From positions 1,116,001 to 1,180,000 of the forward strand of contig JAXGYO010000002.1 in NCBI GenBank assembly GCA_040772225.1: a stretch of DNA of 64,000 bases, read 5' to 3'. This document shows positions 57,600 through 64,000 of the stretch, one piece after another (within the stretch, counting starts at the first letter, position 1; every line of letters starts with the position of its first letter). The notes under the pieces were generated by a model. That model did not search any database, had not been told where the DNA came from, and was given only the letters and a program-made list of their open reading frames with translations. The translations under genes and the position numbers were made by a program. Source of the DNA: JAAYED01 sp040772225 (GTDB lineage Bacteria; Chloroflexota; Anaerolineae; UBA1429).

Positions 57600-58155
57600 T
57601 GAAGCCTCCCTGAGCCGCACACATCTACACCCGGACGCCCGGCAGGGAGGAGAGATGGCCAGATCACGGCCGGATGGCGGAGGTCCTTGCGGCTGGAGGA
57701 GCGTCTGACGTTGGCTGTGGCGCTAATCGCGAAAGATCGCACCCTGTGATTGCCAGAAGATTGGCGGCAACACAAGGGCACCCCATCGGTGCCATCGGAA
57801 CACAGCGCACAGGAGGCTCGCCTGCTCTTGTGTCGCGACCGGTCACCGGCTCTGGGTAATCTGCAGAGCAAAGCCTGGGAATCGAGCATGGCGCTGGCAC
57901 ACCGGCGGGATCTGAGAATTCTGGCGTGCGCTGCATCTGGGGCGCGAAATGGGCCAATGTGCCGGGGTCGCCAATGATTGGTCAAAGCACGTGCGGGCGC
58001 TGGGTAACATGGAGTGTGTTTCACACCGCCCGGGCGAAAGAGGTCGCTGCCACCTGGTATCTGTGTACCGGTCCGATCTATCGTGACGTTCAGGGTAGCC
58101 GAGCTGACCGCCCTGTGGCGGCTCTTGTCGGCCCGTTGGTCACCCTCGTCGTCTG
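57600..58155 (-). other. 556-base stretch with no confident gene
   Basis: This gap lies between the HAD gene and cca. An ATG at 58159 overlaps the HAD stop (ATGA), has GGGAG five bases before it and opens 187 codons to 57596 (MTDDEGDQRADKSRHRAVSS onward). The first 45 codons have coding-like third positions, but beyond them the translation is Arg/Cys/Ser-rich with no recognisable fold, and a second minus-strand frame is open there. A decayed or frameshifted gene, or non-coding DNA, are all possible. I found no tRNA, RNase P or tmRNA signature. Confidence 0.4.
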
Positions 58156-58860
58156 TCATCCTCGCTCCCATGATCCTCGCCGCGCCCCGTTTGTACATCT
58201 GTGGCCATCAAGATGCTTTATCAAATCAACGATCTGATCAAGCACCAGGTCGGGTGCAGCCTGCCCTATCCTCTCTTCACTCATGTGCACGGTCCTGACA
58301 AGCGCAGTAATTGCGCCGATTGAACGCCCGGCAGCGATGTCCATCGGGTGATCACCGACCATGAGCACTCTGGCATCGCCGGCGTTCAGCGCCTGTAACG
58401 CGGCGCTGAGATGCCGCGGATCGGGCTTGACATGTGTCACATCGTCGCGTGTCAAAAGTGCCTGGTGCGGCAGAGGCCAGCGCTCTAGAACCAGATCCAC
58501 TGCCTCGCGGCAGTTTCTCGTGACGATACCGATCCTGTAGCCCTCATCGATCAGCGCCTGTAACATCTGCTGCACGCCCGGGTACGGCTGCACATGCGCA
58601 GCTGCCTCTAGCTCAATCTGGATAATAGCGCGGTCGGCGTTTATTGCCAAGTTGCGAGCCCGATCAGCAGCATCCTGCTGCAATTCCGCGACGGCCCGGG
58701 CGATGATCTCCAGGGCGGGCTGGCTGGCCCAACGAGAGGCATCGACACCGGCCTGGGTACACTGCTCAAGCACACGCGCTTTGAGTTCAGCAAAGTCAAT
58801 CGCCGGCTCAATCAAGGTACCGTCGAGGTCAAATAGGATAGCATCAACCTGGTATCTCAT
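58156..58860 (-). CDS. HAD superfamily hydrolase (subfamily IA)
   Basis: A 234-residue phosphatase-like protein. Motif I is ILFDLDGTLIEP (nucleophile and acid/base Asp), motif II the Thr of GIVTRNCREAV, motif III the Lys in DVTHVKPDPRHL, and motif IV VLMVGDHPMDIAAGRSIGA. The helical cap sits between residues 15 and 95. Relatives act on phosphoglycolate or other sugar phosphates; the substrate is unassigned. It starts six bases after the membrane propeller protein stop, so it belongs to the operon of large membrane proteins. Confidence 0.9.
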   Translation of the reverse strand: MRYQVDAILFDLDGTLIEPAIDFAELKARVLEQCTQAGVDASRWASQPALEIIARAVAELQQDAADRARNLAINADRAIIQIELEAAAHVQPYPGVQQMLQALIDEGYRIGIVTRNCREAVDLVLERWPLPHQALLTRDDVTHVKPDPRHLSAALQALNAGDARVLMVGDHPMDIAAGRSIGAITALVRTVHMSEERIGQAAPDLVLDQIVDLIKHLDGHRCTNGARRGSWERG

Positions 58861-58866
58861 CGCAGC

Positions 58867-61800
58867 CTACTCGGTGCCATCGACCAGAGTCAGGGGGAAC
58901 GCCTCAAAGATGAGCACCCTGTGGTTCTCCGAATCTGCGATGCACAACTGACCATTGGGCGCGATAGTCAACCCTGTCGGCATATTGAGGCCGTCCATGC
59001 CACTACCATACTGTCCAAAGACCGCGGCGATCTCGCCGTCGACAAACCCCAGCACGCGATGACTCTCAGGATCGGTTGTCCAGACCGTGCCGTGCTCGTC
59101 CACAGCGATATAAGGCTTGTTCTGCACGGACACGCTCTTCCATCCTCTGATCTGCCACTCGCGCAGATACGTCAGGTCCGAGTCCAGCACCTGGACGCGC
59201 TGGTTCCAGGTGTCGGCGACATACACGAGACCATTGGCATCAACCGCGAGGCCTACGGGCTCCTGGAACTGCCCGGAACCGCCGCCCGGTCCGCCCACGG
59301 CCTCCAGCAATAGACCCTGTGCGCTGTACTTGAGCACACGTTTGTTTCCCGTGTCAGCTATGTACAGGTTATCGTCGGAATCCAATGCCAGGCCGCGCGG
59401 CCCGTAAAAGACGCCATCACGCGAGACGTCTTCGCCCGTCTCGCCGAAAATGCCCCACTCTCGCAGGTAGGTGCCCTGCCGGTCAAAAACCTGGATGCGG
59501 TGGTTCCACGTGTCTGCCACATACACTGTGCCATCACTGGCCACCGCTACCCCCCAGGGTTCCTGGAACTGCCCCGCTGCCATACCCTGCGACCCCCACT
59601 CTCGCACAAAGGCACCTTCCGGAGAGAACACCTGAATACGGTGGTTCTGGCTATCCGCGACATACAGGTAGCCGTCTGCATCCGTGGCAATTCCTTTGGG
59701 GGAGCTAAGCTGTCCGGCACCGGACCCCATCGTTCCAATCGCGCGAGAGGCAACGCGCGACGTCCACATTTCGAGATAAGGATTGGGCTCTGCCGGGGCC
59801 TGCGCCATCAAGGTCTCAGAGCCTCCATCCCACAGTTGCCGTACGATTTCCGGGCTCATATACATGACAAAGCGGGATACATAGGGCCACTCTGTCAAGG
59901 ATTTGTCCCATTTGCGGAAGAAGAATATATCCCACAGCTGGCTTCTGCCCTCTTCTGTGGTGAGATCCTCCCAGAGTGAGGCCAGTGTCATCTGCATGTA
60001 CCAGTCCTGGTAAGGCCACCACACAAGGCGATGCTCCCGGCGAAGGTAGCCTTCCTCGATAAAGGGTGTCGTAGCGCTCTCGTTGGCTGTCCCTACCAGC
60101 ACGATATCTGCATCCAGTGGCCCGGTGGGGGCCTGTCCAAAGTACGTCGTCTGGTCATAATTGCGCAGATACCAGACAAAGGGCCAACTTGATTCGTTAT
60201 CGTACGCGATCTTGAGGTGGAGCCCACCGGTGAGCCGGCGCGAGAGCCCTTCAAGCTCGCGGGCGACGATGCCAACATCCGGAGCGCCCTGAGCATAAAC
60301 CAGCAATTCCGCTGCCGAGTCGCCATTCACAAAGCTCAGCGTCAAGGCTGAGCGCACAGTGAGGAGCGCGAGGAGGGTGAGCAACGAAAGAACCACGATT
60401 CTTCGACCATCGTGGCCGCGCAACTGCGCCAGTATCGAACCGATGACGACACCGAGGCCAAGTCCAAAAACGATAGCCAGCAGCCACAGCAAAGTCTCAG
60501 AGAGCGCCTCGGTCGTCGTCTCCGTGCTGGGTGTCAGTGTTGCCAGCCGGATCAGCGTATAGATCTCCAGCGGTATCAGCAGCAGGAGCCATTGCCCGCG
60601 ATTGCTGACAATGGCCTTCCAGTCGGCATCCAGCAGGCGGCCCAGTGCCCAACCCCCGAGCAGGATCATTGGAACAGCGATGTTCAGTAACAGCCAGGGC
60701 ATCTTTTCACCTGCCCAGCTGTAGATCACCAACGACATCAAGAACCAGTAGATTAGTAACGGCACAAAGGGCACCGGCCTGTGTTCTTGCGGGTCCTCGA
60801 TCAGAACCGGGGCATCTCGCCTGAGTGCATAGAGCACGATGCCTCCGACGGCGAGCATCATCGGCAGAAACTCGTATAGACCGATCTGAACCAGGTAATA
60901 GTACCAGGGCTGCCCGCCGCGCGCCTCGCCATGCTGGGACAGCCAGTACCCGAGTTGTCCCACGACGCCTGTAGCGATGCCGGTGCCGTTGGTGAACATT
61001 GTTGTGAACAGGGGTATGAAAATCCCCCAAAAGAGGGCGGCACAGATGGCCCATCGGCGGGGATTCCACCAGAGGCCTATGCCGGCGCCAATGCCGAACA
61101 TCACGAGGGCGATGCCCAGTGAGAACATCATCGGCCCGGGGGTATAGTCAATTGGATTGTGCCCCAAAAGTTCAATGACCAGGGGCGAAGCAAAGGGCAG
61201 GATCAGTGTCCCGATGACCACCACCAGGTCAAAGGCTGGTTGCGCAACCAGGGTCTCCAAACGGAGGTCTCGGGTTCGGAGCCAGTCGATGATCAAAACT
61301 CCCGCAAGATACGTGCCTACGATCGCATAGCTGATAAAAGTGGTCTCCTTACCAGCAAAACCCAGCGCAAGGGACGCGGCAGCGACATACAGGTAGATGG
61401 GCTTGCGCCGGTCCAGGTAACGCAAGCACGCGACGATCAAAACGAGATTGAAAAGAATGGTGAACTGGTCATGGCGAATGAATCGCGACCGGTGCATCAT
61501 TACTGGCGAGATGGCCATCAGAACCGTCGCAGCAAGTACAGCCTTGTCGCCCAGCCAGCGTCGCATGGCCAAAGGGGCAAACACGATCGCTATGCCTGCG
61601 AGCGACGTGGCCAGCCGCCCGGTGACATCCGAATCGCCGAGCAGGGCAAAGACGAGCGCTGTGATGTGATAGAGCAAGGGCCCATGGTAGACAGGGCTGT
61701 GCGTGTACCCGCGACCTGTGCTGAGTTTCCAGGCCTCCCAGGCATGAATGCTCTCGTCGTGGCAATAACTACGCGTGCCCAGATCCCATAGTCGCGTGAA

Positions 61801-61932
61801 GGCGACAAACAGCATGACTGCCGCATAGATTGCCGTCCAGCGATCGATCCGCAACCCGGGTACCAGCGGACGGTCTAGCCAGCGCGCCGGTTGTTCCTCC
61901 GGATGACCGTGGTCCTGCAGGCTACTCTCCAT
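58867..61932 (-). CDS. Agl23-like membrane glycosyltransferase-fold protein with C-terminal NHL propeller
   Basis: A 1021-residue protein of the TIGR03663 type (flippase activity-associated, PMT/GT-C fold). About a dozen membrane segments occupy residues 30-560, with the first-loop acidic pair Asp59-Glu60 in RSYCHDESIHAWEAW, as in oligosaccharyl- and mannosyltransferases. An external region reaches about 730. From there to the end run five or six NHL repeats (GIATDADGYLYVADSQNHRIQVF, and GVAVASDGTVYVADTWNHRI), a propeller that probably faces outside. Substrates are unknown; related archaeal genes go with protein glycosylation. Its start overlaps the preceding gene by 11 bases. Confidence 0.87.
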   Translation of the reverse strand: MESSLQDHGHPEEQPARWLDRPLVPGLRIDRWTAIYAAVMLFVAFTRLWDLGTRSYCHDESIHAWEAWKLSTGRGYTHSPVYHGPLLYHITALVFALLGDSDVTGRLATSLAGIAIVFAPLAMRRWLGDKAVLAATVLMAISPVMMHRSRFIRHDQFTILFNLVLIVACLRYLDRRKPIYLYVAAASLALGFAGKETTFISYAIVGTYLAGVLIIDWLRTRDLRLETLVAQPAFDLVVVIGTLILPFASPLVIELLGHNPIDYTPGPMMFSLGIALVMFGIGAGIGLWWNPRRWAICAALFWGIFIPLFTTMFTNGTGIATGVVGQLGYWLSQHGEARGGQPWYYYLVQIGLYEFLPMMLAVGGIVLYALRRDAPVLIEDPQEHRPVPFVPLLIYWFLMSLVIYSWAGEKMPWLLLNIAVPMILLGGWALGRLLDADWKAIVSNRGQWLLLLIPLEIYTLIRLATLTPSTETTTEALSETLLWLLAIVFGLGLGVVIGSILAQLRGHDGRRIVVLSLLTLLALLTVRSALTLSFVNGDSAAELLVYAQGAPDVGIVARELEGLSRRLTGGLHLKIAYDNESSWPFVWYLRNYDQTTYFGQAPTGPLDADIVLVGTANESATTPFIEEGYLRREHRLVWWPYQDWYMQMTLASLWEDLTTEEGRSQLWDIFFFRKWDKSLTEWPYVSRFVMYMSPEIVRQLWDGGSETLMAQAPAEPNPYLEMWTSRVASRAIGTMGSGAGQLSSPKGIATDADGYLYVADSQNHRIQVFSPEGAFVREWGSQGMAAGQFQEPWGVAVASDGTVYVADTWNHRIQVFDRQGTYLREWGIFGETGEDVSRDGVFYGPRGLALDSDDNLYIADTGNKRVLKYSAQGLLLEAVGGPGGGSGQFQEPVGLAVDANGLVYVADTWNQRVQVLDSDLTYLREWQIRGWKSVSVQNKPYIAVDEHGTVWTTDPESHRVLGFVDGEIAAVFGQYGSGMDGLNMPTGLTIAPNGQLCIADSENHRVLIFEAFPLTLVDGTE

Positions 61933-63685
61933 AATCTCCCCCAGGCTCTATTTTGACCCAGACCCAGAACTGCTCCGGCGAAGTCTCGGGCCCAGGTTGA
62001 CGAAACAGAAACCATTTGACTATCTCAAGCCGGGATCTCGCTTCGGCAGGCCGCCATTCCCGCAGGCTAAAGGACTGGCCCGCGTATCCAAAAGGCGCCT
62101 CCTCTGACGCTCGCGGCTCACCGATCAGTACGGTAGCGCCAGACTGCTCACCAACACGCACCGTCGCGTGCGCATTGGGATACTCTCGCAATAGCCATGC
62201 CATATGAGGACCCAGGGATTGCTCATAGCGGATGTCCACAGCCCGTGGATCGCCGGCTTCTGTGAGCGAAACGTGCTGCAGGAACGACTCAAACTGCGGC
62301 AATACCCCCGAGGTCGGGCCATAGAGTAACGGCTCCCAGGGATCTCGAGCGCGATCGTACGCCAGCGCGACCGAACCTCGGACCGTGAACACCAGCGCCG
62401 CGGCAAGAATTAGTGCGACCGCCACACGGCCCGCCGCCAGCTTGCCAGCCCAGGCCGCATACCCACTCAAGACAGCACCCGCCAGTCCCACACCCAGCAG
62501 GGCCAACCACAGGTAGGTCGTGTCCAGAGTCTGCAGGTAACCCACGAGTTCAACATAGCAGAGCCCTGCCATGCAAAACCCGGCACCCAGCGCAAGCGCG
62601 TCGTACCGGTTGTATGCAAAGAAACGGAGATCCCACAGCCTCTGCAGCGCTCTGCCTGCGAGCAGTGTCAGAGGCACTGAAACGCTGAGCATCCAACGGG
62701 CATCGCGGTGACCCATCAGCGTCGCGCATACAAGAGCGATCAGCAGCCAGGTCGCCAGCGCGATCTCTGCCCGGCAGCGGTCCCGCATTCCCTGGTATAT
62801 ACCGAACAGGCTCAGTAGTACCACGAGTGGTTCGTAGACGGCGAACACCAGAGGTGTTTGGTAGAGCGGCAGCGCGCTAGACGCGAACAGTGTTCCAAAC
62901 CAGCTGCCCAGAACATCTACGGCGTTCCCGAGCCCTCCCGGATTGGCGAGGCCGGTCGTCGCCGCGAGAAACCATGCGAGTAGCAGACTGAGCGCCAGGG
63001 TGCGGCCTGCGCTTTTCTGCCACCGTTCAGTCCATGCTATTCGCTCCAAGATGGGTGAGCCCTGCCAGATGTACAGTCCCGCGAGGAGTGCAGGGATCAG
63101 AAGAGACAGCACCTGCGGGCCTCCCGCCAGAGCCAGACCGAGTGAGGCGCCCGCGGTGCCGGCTACCAACCGACGTGACGCAGGACCAATCTGTCTCATC
63201 AGCGACAGTCCCAGTAGCCCCAAACCGATGGAAACGACCGCCCCATCGGCTGTGCGGCCCGCGTACACCCACATTGGTGAGAACGCCATCAGTGTCGCCA
63301 CGGCCAGCGCCCCCTGCCGTCCCAGCCACGCGCGCTCACGGTAAGGCAGCAAAACGAGTAACGACCCCACCAGAGCTGTAAAAAGCCGCACGGTAGCAGG
63401 GCTGGTTTGGGGTGCAAGGAGCAGTAGCTGAGCATCGAACAGCAGCGGCATGTAGCCCCGTACCGCGACGCTCTCAAGTCCAAGAGCCTGGGCGGCGGCC
63501 AGACCGGTGGCCACCTCATCTGGAAGCAGCGGCCATCGACCCAGCATGGCAACGCGTGCCAGCAGTGCGAGCACCGCCAGCAGGCCGTACAGCGCGACCT
63601 CGACGGTCAACCACGCCGGCCGGCACGCGTCTGCCGTAAGACGAGTAGTCTCTCTAGTTGTGGGAGACGAGCTCTCCTCACACAT
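61922..63685 (-). CDS. GT39-like (PMT/ArnT type) membrane protein
   Basis: A 587-residue polytopic protein with the GT-C layout: first helix TVEVALYGLLAVLALLARVAML, then Asp56-Glu57 in GRWPLLPDEVATGLAAAQAL as the likely catalytic or ligand-binding pair, about 11 further membrane segments, and a C-terminal soluble domain from about residue 450 (LPQFESFLQHVSLTEAGDPR, then ATVRVGEQSGATVLIGEPRA). The same C-terminal strand pattern appears in the downstream Agl23-like protein, which suggests a common ancestor. GAGGAG precedes the ATG at 63685. It is coupled by an 11-base overlap to the next gene. Confidence 0.8.
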   Translation of the reverse strand: MCEESSSPTTRETTRLTADACRPAWLTVEVALYGLLAVLALLARVAMLGRWPLLPDEVATGLAAAQALGLESVAVRGYMPLLFDAQLLLLAPQTSPATVRLFTALVGSLLVLLPYRERAWLGRQGALAVATLMAFSPMWVYAGRTADGAVVSIGLGLLGLSLMRQIGPASRRLVAGTAGASLGLALAGGPQVLSLLIPALLAGLYIWQGSPILERIAWTERWQKSAGRTLALSLLLAWFLAATTGLANPGGLGNAVDVLGSWFGTLFASSALPLYQTPLVFAVYEPLVVLLSLFGIYQGMRDRCRAEIALATWLLIALVCATLMGHRDARWMLSVSVPLTLLAGRALQRLWDLRFFAYNRYDALALGAGFCMAGLCYVELVGYLQTLDTTYLWLALLGVGLAGAVLSGYAAWAGKLAAGRVAVALILAAALVFTVRGSVALAYDRARDPWEPLLYGPTSGVLPQFESFLQHVSLTEAGDPRAVDIRYEQSLGPHMAWLLREYPNAHATVRVGEQSGATVLIGEPRASEEAPFGYAGQSFSLREWRPAEARSRLEIVKWFLFRQPGPETSPEQFWVWVKIEPGGDYGE

Positions 63686-63746
63686 TGTGTCTCCTCGTTA
63701 TCATTCCAGCATCTGGCGGTCGCGGTGGTGCCAGGCGAGCTGGATG

Positions 63747-64000
63747 CTACCAGGCGCGCCCATAGACGATATAGGCGTCATTCTCAAAGGCCCGGATCAT
63801 CACGGTGTCCAGCACGTCCAGGACGGCTGGGCCGACGCCGTATTTGTCACGTTCGTCTGGTCCGACCACGATATAGTCTACGCCATATGTCTCCAGCAGT
63901 CGACGAGTCTCGCCGGTATCGTACGCGGTGTAGATGCTCTGCACAACCGTGTCCCTTGCCGCGGGCAAGTCGCCCCTCCCTCGCCACTGACGCTCGTGTC
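63747..64000 (-). CDS. DUF2298 (YYY-domain) membrane protein, C-terminal end (partial)
   Basis: The last 84 codons of a gene that begins outside the window. The reading frame enters as HERQWRGRGD and continues QSIYTAYDTGETRRLLETYG, VDYIVVGPDERDKYG, ending YIVYGRAW. The HExQWRG motif and the final DYIVVGPxER strand are typical of the C-terminus of the large DUF2298/YYY membrane proteins of Chloroflexota and archaea, which commonly occur with Agl23-like proteins. It ends 61 bases before the GT39-like gene on the same strand. Confidence 0.72.
   Translation of the reverse strand, partial: HERQWRGRGDLPAARDTVVQSIYTAYDTGETRRLLETYGVDYIVVGPDERDKYGVGPAVLDVLDTVMIRAFENDAYIVYGRAW

Noticed and set aside
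57600..58155. RNase P RNA, tmRNA or a tRNA in the long gap
   Set aside because: No GGTTCGAAT-type T loop, no tmRNA tag region and none of the conserved RNase P boxes could be found on either strand.
1..64000. Mobile elements or integration sites
   Set aside because: No transposase, integrase or long terminal repeats seen, and the tRNA-Ser 3' end has no visible duplicated copy downstream within the window.

Overview
The window looks like a chromosomal segment of a Chloroflexota bacterium, probably Anaerolineae-like. That is inferred from high GC content, from a cluster of DUF2298 (YYY-domain), Agl23-like and GT39-like membrane proteins, and from many Pro/Thr-linked lipoproteins. No phylogenetic computation was possible. 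I see no prophage, insertion sequence or CRISPR array. Nearly all genes are housekeeping, closely packed in short operons. Several start codons are GTG or TTG, each chosen because a Shine-Dalgarno sequence supports it.

Layout. (1) Positions 1-6.2 kb hold recG-degV-fakA-asp23 on the minus strand, rpmB diverging, then rpe-rlmN and a membrane metallopeptidase. This order resembles the Bacillus rlmN...rpe-rpmB-yloU-yloV-recG region. (2) 6.2-17.7 kb holds sugar-acid and sulfur metabolism (mannonate dehydratase-like, thiI, a beta-propeller lipoprotein, malQ), trxB, a methyltransferase, an amidohydrolase diverging from a URO-D-like protein, and a 30-residue bS22-type ribosomal protein. (3) 17.8-29 kb carries two minus-strand operons. 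One runs eIF2B-like - gyrA - membrane protein - AlbA_2/HATPase regulator - pseudo-hydrolase lipoprotein. The other runs rplS - rnhB - exonuclease/WYL - Fpg-type glycosylase. (4) 29-35.5 kb has a eukaryote-type topoisomerase IB with an added GNAT-like domain, rsmA with a G5/3D cell-wall protein and a flavoprotein, and a large Alu-containing SRP RNA.

(5) 35.5-45 kb has an ABC-F ATPase, coaE, an amidase, dtd, an FmdB zinc ribbon, an enolase-superfamily enzyme, tRNA-Ser(GGA), an MFS transporter and gpmA. (6) 45-51 kb has a phosphofructokinase homologue with an eroded active site, pgk, a Gfo/Idh/MocA dehydrogenase, a sugar-binding lipoprotein and glycerate kinase. (7) 51-58.9 kb has secDF behind a leader that appears to contain a consensus promoter, a 27-codon upstream frame and a terminator-like hairpin, followed by a P-loop protein, a SpoIIE-type phosphatase, a CorC-like protein, cca and a HAD hydrolase. 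(8) 58.9-64 kb has three large membrane proteins, the last running off the window.

The observations most worth checking are the secDF leader, the topoisomerase IB-GNAT fusion, the degenerate phosphofructokinase, the DnaQ-WYL fusion and the gyrase A tail. Promoters listed are hexamer matches read by eye; none has been tested.
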